The notes: generated by a model not told the origin, from the sequence alone. A stretch of 64,000 nt of DNA from Hemibagrus wyckioides (GCF_019097595.1 NC_080718.1:12308657-12372656); one strand, 5' to 3'. Shown: positions 40,801 to 50,284, counted from the stretch's first letter. Made by a program: numbers and translations.

Positions 40801-41974
40801 TTTTTCTTATTCTTTGCAATATTACATTAAAGGTGGAAAAAGACCTGACGTGATTTATCTTGGTTTAATTTTATTTGCATTGCATGAAATCTGGATTTTT
40901 ATCAGGGATGTGTGGACTTAAATATCCACCAAATGAATCATCCTTCATCCTTTTATTTAACCTTTTGTTCTAGGAGTGTGTGTGAGAGTGAGTGTGAGCG
41001 ACAGTGAGTGTGTGTGAGACAGTGAGTGTGTGAAAGAGAGAGAGTGCGGTAAATAGCAGTGGTGCAGTGAATTAACAGCTGTGGTTTAATTGTGATGTTA
41101 GTGATGTAGTTAAACTTGAGCATAGTTACCAGTGAGTGTAGTTTTTATAGGACGTGTGACAGTGTTCTTCATTTTTACAGAGTGTAGCACCAACTAGACC
41201 AGCGCCTCCAGCACAGAGAGCAGCTTCTTCCTTCAGTTCAAGGGCTGAAGGTAAGAGTCCTAAACGGCTATTAAAAAATTAAATATCTCTTCTTTTCGCA
41301 GTAGTGTGGCTCTAATTGAAATAACACGAAACTTTTGGCTTAGTGATTGGATCCTGATGCACTTAGTAAAGTGTTTTTAATCGTACAGCTCTAATAGTTA
41401 AGATCTTTATCCACAGCTGCTTCTGCTTCTTTTGGAGCAAGGCCAGCCCTTTATCCCAGTCTCTCCACTTGGGGATCTGAACGCTCAGGTGAGTGAAAAA
41501 TAAAAATATGTATTTTACTTTAAGTTCAACAAAGTGTTACTTCTCAAGCAGCCTTTAAACGTTCCTTTTCTCCTTCACTCTTTTAACATGAATCTGGAGT
41601 AATACTCGAGGGTATTTTACCCTTATGCACAGGAGGCTCTAACAAATAGTCAAAGTAGGCAAAAAGTTTCCCCAACTATCATGGTTGTAGATTTTCTGAT
41701 GATGGGAGGTGTGCTAGAAGAAAACCTTTCCCAGCATGATCCAAAACATACGATCAAAACCACGCTTTTATTCTGACTCTCCCATTCTCCAGACATAAAC
41801 GCTATTGCAAAACAGAACAGTCCACAAGACTGAATGTGGATTGAGGAGTTATCTTAGATTCCTGGTATATGTTCTCATCAGTATTTAATGAGAATATTAT
41901 GTTGCAGATGGAGCTTGCACAAAGTACAAAGATCAAAAATGGCAGGAAGGAAATTTCTTCAGTAGAGTTCTCTC

Positions 41975-42007
<33 letters not shown>

Positions 42008-45000
42008 TGTGTGTGTGTGTGAGAGAGTGTGAGTGGGCGAGAGAGTGAGTGTGCGTGCGTGAGAGTGAGTGTGCGTGCGAGAGTGAGTGAGTGAGCATGT
42101 GAGAGTGTGCGTGCGTGCGAGAGTGAGTGTGCGTGCGTGCGAGAGTGAGTGTGCGTGCGTGCGAGAGTGAGTGTGCGTGCGTGCGTGCGAGAGTGAGTGT
42201 GCGTGCGTGCGAGAGTGAGTGTGCGTGCGTGCGAGAGTGAGTGTGCGTGCGTGCGAGAGTGAGTGTGCGTGCGAGAGTGAGTGTGCGTGCGTGAGAGTGA
42301 GTGAGTGAGCATGCGAGAGTGTGCGTGCGAGAGTGAGTGTGTGTGCGTGCGAGAGTGAGTGTGCGTGCGTGCGAGAGTGAGTGAGCGTGCAAGAGTGTGT
42401 GCGTGCGAGAGTGAGTGTGCGTGCATGCGATAGTCAGTTAGTGTGTGGATGCGAGAGTGAGTGTGCGTGAGTGTGCGTGCGAGAGTGAGTGAGTGCATGC
42501 GAGAGTGAGTGTACGTGCGAGAGTGAGTGTGCGAGAGTGAGTGTGTGTGCATGCGAGATTGGGTGAGTGTGCGTGCGAGAGTGAGTGAGTGTGCGTGCAA
42601 TAGTGCAAGTGCGCGTGCGAGAGAGAGAGTGAGTGCGCGTGCGAGAGAGAGAGAGAGAGAGTGAGTGTGCGTGCGAGAGAGAGTGCGAGGGTGCGCGTGA
42701 GAGAGAGAGTGTGTTGTGTTGCAGAGGGAGTCTTCTCTCATGTTTTATTTAAAGGTGAGCTTCTGCTAATTAACAACAGTGACATTTTCTTATAACCATT
42801 TTTATCTTTACCAAGGACACCAGTAATTCTGAACCTGACTACCTGAGGTCTTTATGTCCAAATAGTCCAGAATTTCTCCCTGGGGTTTAGTAATTTACAT
42901 CTATTTATATTTTAAATAATAAGGTAGTTTTAAGTAAACATTTAACAACATAAGACTAATCCGAAAAACTTGTTGAAACATTTGGAGTGTATTTAGCTAA
43001 TATCCTAATCTAACCTAGATAAATAGTCTGCATGAATACCATTTTGTATTTAATCACTGATCATGTCAGTGTGTAGTGTCTTATTACTGATGCTTTGTTT
43101 GGCTTTTAGTCTCTGTTCTTTAACTGGAAATGGTCTCTCTGGACTGGCAAAATGTAAAATGAGTTCCTTCTACTTGACTCTGCAAGACAAACTGCAGAGT
43201 CTCACCAAAATCAGAGTATCCTGATGGTTTAACGCTATCGTATTTTATTCCATCACCCTTGAGAAAATATATTCATTTAGTGTTGAAGCAATACACCTTT
43301 TTTAATTGAAAAGCAGTAATTATTAGTCATTTCAAAGTTTCATGACCCCAAGACATTTTCTGAGTCATCTCTATCATAGTACAGTGAATGATTTGTTTGT
43401 TATAAAGATCCATTCGTTTTCAATAGTCTACGAAGCCCTCTGTTTACAGTTTAATTACAGGATTAAATAAGATGTGAAGCAGCCTTTATTTCTAAGAGAC
43501 TCTGCTCAGCTAGCTTCAAGAGTTAAGCGGAAGAGCCAAGCCGAGGTCTGGCTGCTTTCCCGTCTCTTTTTCACGCTGTTTGTCATGTCAGCAGTCATCT
43601 GCATTCTTTCCCACAGAGGAATGACAGTATCATTAGCAGAGGGGAAAATTACACAGATTGCTGGCCAATAGCTGGTGGGTGTCTGTGAGTAAAGGGCCGG
43701 GATAGCGTGCTCCCACATTAACACCAATGTCACAACATTTAACTGCAGACATGTTGCCTAAATGGGGAGGAAAGCAGACCTAGAAAAACAAGTTCCCTAT
43801 GCTTTATGGAGTGTACTTACTGCTTCCATTATCATGATGGGGCTGGGTTTCATTCCATAAAAACAACATCACAGAACCACAGTTTTATAGTTTTAAGGAA
43901 CAGGAGTGTGTAACTGTGTAAGCAGTAAACAAGATGATAACCCGGTTCATGATCTCAGATACTTGTACCATTTAAAGTTTTTTATTCCAGGTGTGGTTGC
44001 ATTATCCTATTACTGTAGGTGTTCTCTCACTACACAAAAAGCATGCTGGTAGCTGGATTAGATACATTAAATTGTCCCCAGGTGTGTGTATGTGTGTGGT
44101 TCCCTGTGGACTGGTGTCCCATGGAGGATAATTTCCTGTCTTGTGCTCAGTGTTTCCTGGCCAGGCACAGTCAAATTCCAGGCATATATCACATTATCAG
44201 GAAACATAAGGGATTGTATGTATTTTTATATGAAGGCATTAATCATTCCACCATACTTTGTACACTGATCAGCCTTAACATTAAAACCAAATATCATCAT
44301 ATTTTAATCTAGAAGTAAGCCATCTAAGTTGATGTGTTGGAAGGAGGAGAAGTGGACAGGTGTAAGGATCTGAGTGACTTGTGATGGTTAGTCATCTGGA
44401 TCTGAGCATCTCCAAAATGCCAGGACTTGTATTAGTGGTTAGTTCCTATCAAAAATGGCAACAGGGCCATGGCCTCCAAAGCTCATTGAGTGAAGGCTAG
44501 CCCATCTGGTCTGATCCCACATAAGAGCTACTGTAGCACAAACTGCTGGAAAAGATAATGTTGGCTATGATAGAATGGTGTCAGAACACAGTTCTTTGCA
44601 GCTTGCTGTGTTTGGAGCTGCTGACCCATGCTGACCTTGTGAGCATCAGAACTGGACCATAAAACAATGGAAGAAGCTGGCTTGGTCTGATGAATGACGT
44701 TTTCATTTACATCATGTGAACGGCTGAATGCAAGTGTGTCTCTGTCCTTGCACAGAGATTTGATGAAATAAAGGGCTGTGATGGTATATGTACTATGTTT
44801 TACTGACTATAGGGCAGTTGTTTAGTCATGGGATGGATAGACATCTCGTTTAATTTTCATTCATCTGCGTTAGACTATGAAGTTAAATGAATTAATATGC
44901 ACATTTTAACAAGCTCTTTTTCGAATGTGAGCCTCGATCCAATTTCCTAGTCTTACTCATTTCCCCCGGTTTACTTTCTTAATTGGTTTAGATCTAATTG

Positions 45001-47300
45001 TAGTTAATTTTTGTTATTTTTATCTCTGATTCAGACACATTAGTTAGGCTTATGAGAAGAGCATGCCACAAAACAGTAATGCCCACATCTTCTACGTAAA
45101 GCAGAAGACATCTTCTGGACTATGACTCAGGCCTGGTGGGAATGAAGGAGGACTTGGTGTATGAAATGCATTAATGTTTGGAATTAGATGATCTGGGTGT
45201 CGTGATTGTTTTAATTGAAAAAGTGGTCAGCTATGACTATTTTTTGGTATGCCTCAAATGGATGTTGCATCGTTCCTGCTTCATCATGAGCTGTGTGCAG
45301 TGTACAGTAACATACCTATAGATTATGGAACAGCTGGTGTTCTACACATTAAAATTCAGTGTGGTTAGAGAAAATGTGTGCGTGTGTGTGTGTTTTTCCC
45401 TGTGGACTGGTGTCCCATGCAGGATAATTTCCTTCCTTGTGCTCAGTGTTTCCTGGACAGAATCCACTAAAACCATGGGACAACCAAGACAATTTTGTGG
45501 GCCTTTTTCATAGTCTGTTAGTTTAAGATTAAGATTTTATAAACTATAGAAGGACACCTCCAAGGCTCACTCATCACAGCTTGCATAACATTTAATACAA
45601 CCAATACTACAATTAAGACTTTCTTGTGCTACAAAATTTCTTGAAGAAAGAAAATCCACTATCAGTCTATAAATGGAGACAACTGTGTAATAGTTTATTT
45701 AACCACAATTTATTTCCTAGTGGTTTTCATGACCAGAGATGTTTGTGGCTTCATTGCCCAGATCTTTCTTTTTAACGCTCATGCATCACATGTACCACTA
45801 AATGCCCATGACTGACATGTGTGGTTGCTTAAAAAAGCATGCTACTGTTGTGTTCTTTTTTGGTTAATTCCAATCAGACTCATTGGTGTAGACATGAGAG
45901 ATATCTTAATGCCTTTCCTTTTCATGAGCTGTCACTATTTCGACTTTGCATGCGCAAGCAGAAAGCTGCAGAACTCAAATGTCACCGTTCTGCCCAGACA
46001 CACCAACCTGACAGATATGGAAAAACTCTGGATTATGTTGCTGTCAAACTCTATGGCTTGTTGTGGCTTGCAGGCGTGGTAAAAGGAATTAACGTTTCGA
46101 TTAGACAGTTATTTTATAGGCATTTAGAGGTGTTTATTGTTTGAGTAAAAAAGAAAAAACAAACATACAAAAAATTAAACCAGTCTGAATTGGACTCGGG
46201 ACTGCCTGAGGGTTCGAAGTAAGGGGATTTCAGTACATGTACCGGCAAATAGTGAAAGACTGCATGTGAGAATGTACCCTCTATTGTCTATTCTCCTGCT
46301 TTCTTTGGTCACCCCCCCCCTTGTCCTCTTTGTTCATACTTGTGTAACAATTTTTGTGTGTTAATTATGGAATAAAATACATCTGGATGCACAGTTATAA
46401 GAAAATAATCAATGATCAGGTGCTTTGATCCAACCTAACGTGAAGCAGATAATTTTCCTAAATTCTGTACCATGCTCCAAAGCTGATGAGATAAAAGGTC
46501 AGCTTGTTACTGAGAAGCTATATTTTTTAATGTACTCTGTGCTTAGACTGTTCTAATGGTGGGAAATTAAACGAGCAGGACTTTAAATGGCAGTAGTAGA
46601 CACTCAGTGGTTAAGATTTTGGTCTAAAGATTGGAGATGAGTCCCAGGATTGTTGGGTCCTTGAGCAAGGCTTTTAACCTTCAACTGCTCAGGTGTGTAA
46701 ATGAGATAAATATGTCACTTTGTATAAGCGCCTCTGTCAAAGGTTGTAAATGGATCAGCATCAGCCTCTGACTTGTAAGGCAATTTTCTTCTAAAAATGT
46801 TAAATAAAGAAGAAAACGTCACCATATTAGCGATCTTTTTTTCCCCTTTAAATCACAAAACTTTCAGACCTAATCACAACCTGACCTGTAGATCCTGTCG
46901 AAACTTTGACAAAGGTTTTTTGCAATAAGTATCAGAACTCAGGCTGCTAAGACCAGTGTAGAAAGCCTGCAAACACCTGACACACTTTACACACTGGAAC
47001 AAAATGATCGCACAAACACTTACACATGTATTCATGTACTTCATCATCATACAAACTCTGTTTATAATGTATATTATGTAATGTATATAATATAAAAAAA
47101 AAAAGCAAATGTGTGCCAAAAAAAATTACGTCATTACTTAATAAACAGCCAAAAAGTAAAACTTTTAAAATACTTTAAAATGTACTCAAGTATTAAAAAG
47201 GTAAATGTTTTTAATTAAAGAAATTGAGATAATATTATTTTTTCATGTGAAAATGAACTTTTGTTGCTTACTTTAAACTTTTTCTTCTCTTTTCTTTTTT

Positions 47301-47344
<44 letters not shown>

Positions 47345-48887
47345 TGCCATTTTGCCTCAATACATTTTTGATGAGGTGTGATTTTCTGACTAGCTGGTTA
47401 TGTTAGCTACTGGAATTGATGGTGGCATTAGCAAAAACCCCACAATAACAGTTAGTTAGACAAATAGCTAATTTGTTAACAAATTAGCAAAACTAACCTC
47501 GACATGCTTTTCAAATTAATTGGAGTGCATGCTTCTATGGAGGCAAAGGAGACACCTCATTTTATATATGCCGTTGTATACTCAAAGCAAAGTAAACTGA
47601 GAATAGTAAAACATTTCAGTGCCAGGACAGCCCCTTCCATCACTTTTGTAAAGGTTCCTTTTGAACTTTTGTAGCTCTTATCTGTATTTCTTTGTGAATT
47701 TCAGTCTGGCGGATTACTACTGCTGATGAGTGGATTGTATCTTGTGGTTTTTCATTCTGTGGTGGATTGTGTTACCCTCATGCTTTCTTTCTATTTTCAG
47801 GACATTCCACATTGTTGTATTGGCTATGCCCAGTGGCTGTGCAATGACTCCCATCAATAGTTCCTCTTATCTCAGCCTTAAATGGCTCGTTTTCTGCCAA
47901 ATGGCAGCTCTGTGGTCTTTATCTTTTTAAATAACAAATGCAAACTCAAGGCACAAGCCAAGAGCTACTAAATGTTTAAACAATACTTGCGCAACATTAA
48001 ACACCACATGTCAGTCACACGTTCCACTATTTTTGGTCACTTAAAAAAAATTTGTGTGTAAGCTGAAAATCTTTTGATCTCAAACCCAAATTGGCCTTTC
48101 TGCTCCAATACTTTCAGAGAGGAGGGTAAATGCCATCTTACACTGCCCTCTAGTGTGCTGTGATTGGTTATCTTACATCATACTGAGTTGAATATCTGAA
48201 AAAAAGAACAGTTCATTATAGGAAATGCTGTACATTCTGCACATGCCTTTACCAAACTCCGAAGCACACACTGATGCATATAACTAGAACATTTAGCCAA
48301 ATATCACAGTTTGACAAATTAGTTATAAATAAATGATTTTATATTGAATCACACTTTGTGACATGCAAGACAAAACACCAAAGAAATTCTACATTCAGTC
48401 AGAAACATAACACCAGTCTGCAAAGATTTTGGATTTTCGTGGTGCTACTTTTAAAATAAAAGGCAATCACTACTCATTGTCAAACTTCCCATGTCAGTTA
48501 ATTGTTTGGAGATCCAGGTCTAAATCTGGGTTTCTGCAACACTGGCTTGTGACCAATGTGCTTTAAGAAGAACAGCAGAAATAAAACTTAACTGATTTTC
48601 TTAGTATAGAATTCTCTATAATTTCATGCTCCTTATCCTCTAACTCACCCCCTTCCTCCCTCTCTGTCTCTCGGATCTCAACTCTGTTTACAGGTGAAGC
48701 ATCAGGTGGCGCTCTCGTAGTCACCGCCATGCATGCATTCACAGGGCAGCAGCCTGGTGATCTGAGCTTTGCGGTTGGTGATCGCATCACCGTCATCACA
48801 AAGACCGACTCCCAGTATGACTGGTGGGAGGGAGAGCTGAGAGGACAGGTGGGCATTTTCCCTGCCAACTTTGTCTCCCTTAACTGA
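19848..48887 (+). CDS. sh3yl1: SH3 and SYLF domain-containing protein 1 (SH3YL1), complete, ten exons
   Basis: Cytoplasmic phosphoinositide-binding adaptor that recruits partners through SH3 at membrane ruffles and endosomes. Coding pieces: 19848 (A of ATG), 32327-32437, 33831-33944, 35748-35812, 36828-36940, 39211-39339, 39446-39596, 41181-41250, 41417-41488 and 48694-48887. The frame is unbroken and gives 339 aa; human is about 342. The N-terminus [20 protein letters not shown] is nearly identical to mammals. The SYLF domain spans about residues 10-210, with glycine-rich [15 protein letters not shown] and [15 protein letters not shown] Ser/Pro/Ala linker follows at about 228-280. The SH3 domain covers about 284-339: AMHAF 287-291, acidic GD 304-305, WW 319-320, GIFPANFV 329-336, so its ligand groove is intact. 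Start and first exon are inferred from splice phase. Confidence 0.95.
20746..21195 (+). mobile_element. Tc1-like element (family A), internally deleted derivative
   Basis: Encodes the start of the transposase ([20 protein letters not shown], then [17 protein letters not shown]) and jumps at about 21117 from CACAGTGCAT to GACGAGTCAGGGC, deleting the catalytic core. It ends near GGTGGTCATGCTATG with a degraded right terminus; the left terminus is missing. Confidence 0.85.
21222..21500. mobile_element. nonautonomous DNA-transposon terminus fragment (family H)
   Basis: Begins TACAGTGCTGTGAAAAGACT TTTGCCCC, the familiar end of a fish DNA-transposon family, directly after the family A copy and a GTAT run. 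Only one terminus is recognisable, so the right boundary is approximate. Confidence 0.55.
22690..22898 (-). mobile_element. tRNA-derived SINE
   Basis: On the minus strand a tRNA-like head (GTTAACGTGTTGGACTACTG, then a B-box-like GCAAGTTTAAATACCAGG) leads to the core GGCCCTTAACCCTCAACTGC and a tail matching GGCGCTTACCAAATGGCATA. These are typical of teleost V-type SINEs. Confidence 0.75.
23940..24320. other. unexplained unique block, possible conserved regulatory element
   Basis: Lacks transposon signatures and simple repeats. It is dense in possible factor sites: NotI-like GCGGCCGC at about 24126, TTAATCC at about 24155, CAGATG E-box at about 24192, several TAAT/ATTA cores and GCACGTG-like GCACGTGAG at about 23982. 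Function is not shown by sequence alone. Confidence 0.3.
25457..25943 (+). mobile_element. Tc1-like element (family A), complete nonautonomous derivative with both termini
   Basis: Left terminus ACACCGATCAGGCTTAACAT, right terminus TCATAATGTTATGCCTGGTT. The interior begins [17 protein letters not shown] and later jumps from CACAGTGCAT to GACGGGTCAGACTG at about 25860, the same deletion as in two other copies. About 490 bases in total. Confidence 0.88.
26012..26738. mobile_element. probable nonautonomous DNA transposon
   Basis: Bounded by imperfect inverted ends around AATGTACTGGAACAG and CTGTTCCTATACTTTTGCT. The interior resembles a widespread fish repeat whose right part includes AGCCTGGAAAAACATCAC and a poly-A stretch. 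Boundaries are approximate. A 79-codon frame inside (26301-26540) has no recognised homology. Confidence 0.5.
27175..27400 (+). mobile_element. tRNA-Glu-derived SINE with RTE-like tail
   Basis: The head TCTCGTGGTCTAGTGGTAGG then GTGCTCTCACTG follows tRNA-Glu, with its A box intact and its B box degraded. The tail GGCATAAAACCTGTGC to ATCTGCTGTAGTGACCCCAA and GGACAACAATAATA is the 3' end shared with an RTE-type LINE of fish. Confidence 0.7.
27676..27965 (+). mobile_element. Tc1-like fragment (family B)
   Basis: Shows CATTTAGATCATTATCCAAT, CAATTAGCTAATCATGTGGC and further family B body sequence. It is heavily diverged, with no termini recognised. Confidence 0.5.
28050..28164. mobile_element. 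fragment of a dispersed fish repeat
   Basis: GATCAGGGGTGTCCAATCTT, then GGGCTGGTGTGGGAGCAGGT and AGCAGAAGCCACACCTGAGT, resembles a very common teleost interspersed repeat. It is interrupted on its right by a family A Tc1 copy. Confidence 0.5.
28165..28512 (+). mobile_element. Tc1-like element (family A), derivative with a different deletion
   Basis: HTH region readable ([20 protein letters not shown]). It jumps at about 28426 from AATGCTGGT to CATGCAGGTCAGGGC, not the junction shared by three other copies. Ends with right terminus TCATAATGTTTTGCCTGGTC. Confidence 0.82.
28820..29485 (-). mobile_element. Tc1-like transposon relic (family A), catalytic half of transposase
   Basis: Minus-strand translation gives transposase segments in several frames: [19 protein letters not shown] (equivalent of the WSDES block), [33 protein letters not shown] and [19 protein letters not shown]. 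Frameshifts separate them and the metal-binding DDE residues are not all present, so it is a pseudogene. Confidence 0.82.
29781..30012 (+). mobile_element. tRNA-derived SINE (family S2)
   Basis: Head TGGTAGCTCAAGTGGTTAAG (A box), then GATCAGAAGGTTGGGGTCCAAGCCC (B-box region, broken here as GGTTGGGGTCC). It is followed by TGCCACCATTGGGCCCCTGA and a tail with AGAATTTCACTGTGCTGTAA ending in CTTCTT repeats. Same family as 38785-39025. Confidence 0.8.
32327..32437 (+). CDS. sh3yl1: sh3yl1 exon 2
   Basis: Acceptor TTATTTACAG, donor CCAG|GTAAAC. The first bases TG complete the start codon. Encodes [20 protein letters not shown] onward to GPDKLIP: the lipid-binding amphipathic N-terminus and start of SYLF. 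Confidence 0.95.
32438..33830 (+). other. sh3yl1 intron 2
   Basis: AT-rich. Contains an L2-like LINE 3' tail at 33090-33295. Nothing else recognised. Confidence 0.8.
33090..33295 (+). mobile_element. LINE 3' tail (L2-like)
   Basis: ACCCAGATAAGGATGGGTTC, then GAGTCTGGTTCCTCTCCGGG and TTTCTTCCTC, ending in GCTATACAAATAAACTTTAA. This is the 3' end of an L2-type LINE widespread in fish; no coding part is present. Confidence 0.65.
33831..33944 (+). CDS. sh3yl1: sh3yl1 exon 3
   Basis: Encodes [20 protein letters not shown] and [17 protein letters not shown], core of the SYLF domain. Donor GGAA|GTAAGT. Confidence 0.95.
34105..34658. mobile_element. Tc1-related MITE (family D) with near-perfect terminal inverted repeats
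   Basis: Ends CACTACCAGTCAAAAGTTTG and CAAACTTTTGACTGGTAGTG are exact inverted copies over more than 20 bases, next to TA. The interior is a degenerate antisense transposase fragment. It sits in sh3yl1 intron 3 between TA-rich microsatellites. Confidence 0.88.
34990..35384. mobile_element. DNA-transposon relic (family G) in sh3yl1 intron 3
   Basis: Right end AAACTTTTTTGGCCATATAG TGT mirrors the terminus at 63808. The body has GAGTTGAGTTCAGGGCTCTG and TGCAGGCCAGAGCACTTCAA, diverged from the 7.6 kb copy. Left terminus not recognised. Confidence 0.72.
35748..35812 (+). CDS. sh3yl1: sh3yl1 exon 4
   Basis: Encodes [21 protein letters not shown], the glycine-rich conserved heart of SYLF. Donor GAG|GTAGGT, phase 0. 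Confidence 0.95.
35813..36827 (+). other. sh3yl1 intron 4
   Basis: No repeat family recognised apart from a T run near 36221. A modestly GC-richer, unique patch lies at 36380-36540. Confidence 0.6.
36828..36940 (+). CDS. sh3yl1: sh3yl1 exon 5
   Basis: Encodes [20 protein letters not shown] and [17 protein letters not shown]. Acceptor AATCCTTAG, donor GGCAG|GTAGGA. Confidence 0.95.
36941..39210 (+). other. sh3yl1 intron 5
   Basis: Contains a CT microsatellite (37489-37519), a TCC run (38270-38293) and an antisense SINE (38785-39025). No other exon seen. Confidence 0.75.
38785..39025 (-). mobile_element. tRNA-derived SINE (family S2), antisense
   Basis: Reverse complement reads GGCTCAAGTGGTTAAGGCTC, TGGGTTGTTGACCCGAAAGA, GGTTCAAACCC, then GCCACTGTTGGGCCCCCAAC and the tail AAGAAAGAATTTCACTGTGC. 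It is clearly the same family as the copy at 29781. Confidence 0.82.
39211..39339 (+). CDS. sh3yl1: sh3yl1 exon 6
   Basis: Encodes [20 protein letters not shown] and [21 protein letters not shown]. Donor AGAAA|GTATGT. Confidence 0.95.
39446..39596 (+). CDS. sh3yl1: sh3yl1 exon 7
   Basis: Encodes [20 protein letters not shown] and on to [12 protein letters not shown], the C-terminal end of SYLF. Only about 106 bases separate it from exon 6. Confidence 0.94.
39805..39922 (-). mobile_element. tRNA-Glu-like SINE fragment
   Basis: Minus strand reads TCCTGGTGGTAGAGTGGCTG, ACGCTCACATTGCC, then a perfect B box within CAGGTTCGATTCCCGGGCAG, ending in an ACAACAACAA-type tail. The anticodon arm is not foldable as a functional tRNA, so it is called a short SINE, not a tRNA gene. 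Confidence 0.65.
39923..41180 (+). other. sh3yl1 intron 7, remainder
   Basis: Likely includes an unclassified old transposon relic at about 40400-40800. A GTGTGAG-rich low-complexity stretch lies at 40975-41045. No exon seen. Confidence 0.5.
41181..41250 (+). CDS. sh3yl1: sh3yl1 exon 8
   Basis: Encodes the linker [23 protein letters not shown]. The Pro/Ala/Ser composition suits a flexible spacer between SYLF and SH3. Phases fit both neighbours. Confidence 0.85.
41417..41488 (+). CDS. sh3yl1: sh3yl1 exon 9
   Basis: Encodes linker [23 protein letters not shown]. The LYPSLS part corresponds to LYPGLS in the mammalian protein, supporting the exon. Confidence 0.88.
41977..42713. repeat. GA/GT/GTGC compound minisatellite
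   Basis: A pure GA block, then many imperfect repeats built from GAGAGTGAGTGTGCGTGCGT (unit about 20-22 bases), returning to GA at the right end. It creates long spurious minus-strand frames of His-Thr-Leu-Ser repeats that are not genes. Confidence 0.95.
44082..44170 (+). repeat. dispersed repeat copy 1 (shared with 45376-45458)
   Basis: Contains CCCTGTGGACTGGTGTCCCA TG and GGATAATTTCCTGTCTTGTG CTCAGTGTTTCCTGG. It resembles the LINE/SINE segment with GATGGACTGGCGTCCCATCC found throughout fish genomes, following a GT run. Confidence 0.65.
44262..44745 (+). mobile_element. Tc1-like relic (family A) in sh3yl1 intron 9
   Basis: Left terminus ACACTGATCAGCCTTAACAT. Degenerate transposase follows (AACAGGGCCATGGCCTCC; AGAACTGGACCATAAAACAA TGGAAGAAG), decaying after the WSDE region. 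It retains sequence across the site deleted in the 25.5 kb copy. Confidence 0.78.
45376..45458 (+). repeat. dispersed repeat copy 2
   Basis: Near-identical to 44082-44170 (CCCTGTGGACTGGTGTCCCA, CTTGTGCTCAGTGTTTCCTG), again after a GT run and 1.3 kb away. Confidence 0.65.
46590..46752 (+). mobile_element. tRNA-derived SINE (family S1-like)
   Basis: Head ACACTCAGTGGTTAAGATTT, core CCTTGAGCAAGGCTTTTAAC, CTTCAACTGCTCAGGTGTGT, AAATGAGATAAATATG and tail TATAAGCGCCTCTGTCAAAG. Same core family as 22690-22898. Confidence 0.75.
47300..47343. repeat. (TTTA)n microsatellite
   Basis: About ten tandem ATTT units. Confidence 0.95.
48694..48887 (+). CDS. sh3yl1: sh3yl1 exon 10: SH3 domain and stop
   Basis: Acceptor ACTCTGTTTACAG. 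Encodes the entire SH3 fold: [36 protein letters not shown], then [14 protein letters not shown] and TGA. Key ligand-binding aromatics and proline are present. Confidence 0.96.
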
Positions 48888-49491
48888 GAGCGCAGAGGGC
48901 TTCAAGGATCCCTGTTTGCCGGACACGATTATGAAGGGAGAAAAATGAATAAGCCAGCATCGTTAAAGGCTTGTATTTAGTTAATGCTTCTTACTAACAG
49001 TGTTGATTGGTAGTGGTATGTCACTGGTCCAGGGGTTTATAATGTTTTTCATGTTTGGGGTCTTAATGGTTACTGTCTAAAGAATTAAGCAGGTCATATT
49101 TATCGGTTGGTTATCACAATTATATTTTGGTTCATGAGTGTTTTATTTTGAATTACAGGGTTTGTTTAAATATATTAAGCACCGCACTTAGACAGTCAGT
49201 GTAAAGCTAACAAAGACTCAAGTGATCTGATGTCATACAAGCTGCTAGTGTTTTTAGAAGAAGTGTTAAGTGATTGTTCTTCTGCCTTTTAGTTTCTTCC
49301 AGATGAATGCACCTTTTGTACTGTTTAAATATACTTTAAAATGTACTTTCATTCTCATAAAATACATTCATTGCATTTTTGTTTCTCACCTCAGCTACTG
49401 GTAGACATGAAATGTCTAAAAATGTATTTGTTTTTTTTTTTTGAAGATATACTTTGAAATTTATATATACTTTGCCGCATGTGCCTTTATG

Positions 49492-49497
49492 AATAAA
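49492..49497 (+). terminator. candidate polyadenylation signal of sh3yl1
   Basis: AATAAA in TTATGAATAAAGAGTAG, about 600 bases after the stop codon. Confidence 0.5.
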
Positions 49498-50039
49498 GAG
49501 TAGATTAGATTACACTGGCACAATGGATGGATGTTAAATAATATGCATAACTAATCAAATGCTAATTGGTCTACTGTTTTTACTAAACATAACTGATATT
49601 TTTATACAGGTGGTTCTAATAAATAAGAGAGATTTAAAGGTCTTGTGATCATTCTGTAATGTGCATTGTGAATTGTTTTCCTCAATTCACTCCTCCTTTT
49701 TTCATTGTTGTCTATAATCTATCTATAATATTGAAAGGGTCTGTTTGCGTCTGCCAGAAATTAATGGCTATCCACCAATTTTGGGAGAGTTAGAGGAAAC
49801 TGCAAATGGTAAATACACTATTGTCACTGGGTGGTGAATACTATTTTCTGATTTTCTAAGAATAGTGAGAACCTTTAAATCATTTTCAATTTTTTCAGTA
49901 GAGTCACGTCAAGTGTCACAGTTTAAAAATCCTATTCTTATATATATATAAATTTGATGGTGCAAGATAGCAAAATTAGAGATAATCACTAGGGGTGAAT
50001 CATTTCTGGAGTTACTGCTTCCTAGTGCTAGTGCTGAGT

Positions 50040-50270
50040 GAAAAGGGAATTTGTTCAGAGAACCAACCTGTAGGCCAAATGTAACTCTGAAGGACCTGGA
50101 GAGATCCACAGCTGATCTGGGGGAAGCAGTGTCTACAAAGCTGGTCTTCATGGATGGGTGGTGAGCCATATGAAATCCCAATTGGAGTTGGCGGAAACCC
50201 AACACTCTGAGTACACACTCCCCGGGAAGCATGTGTCTCTGATGACCTCCTTTATGCAGAGCTGTAGTTG
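50040..50270 (+). mobile_element. Tc1-like transposase fragment (another family)
   Basis: CCTGTAGGCCAAATGTAACT CTGAAGGACCTGGAGAGATC CACAGCTGATCTGGG matches the early-middle coding part of fish Tc1 transposons. No termini; ends where a SINE head begins. Confidence 0.6.
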
Positions 50271-50284
50271 TACCAAATTCTTGT

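Larger units (their letters stand above)
41489..48693 (+). other. sh3yl1 intron 9 (7.2 kb)
   Basis: Holds a 740-base GA/GTGC tandem array, a Tc1-like relic (44262-44745), a SINE (46590-46752), a TTTA run, and two copies of one dispersed repeat (44082-44170, 45376-45458). Confidence 0.8.

Noticed and set aside
41977..42713. Regular repeats that could suggest a CRISPR array
   Set aside because: Low-complexity minisatellite without unique spacers, in a vertebrate intron.
41959..42741. 260-codon and 139-codon minus-strand frames of His-Thr-Leu-Ser-Ala-Arg repeats
   Set aside because: They are translations of the GA/GTGC tandem repeat; no unique sequence, no splice context.
43474..43733. Overlapping frames on both strands in a GC-richer patch of sh3yl1 intron 9
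   Set aside because: No homology and no convincing splice pair; at most a weak candidate conserved noncoding element.
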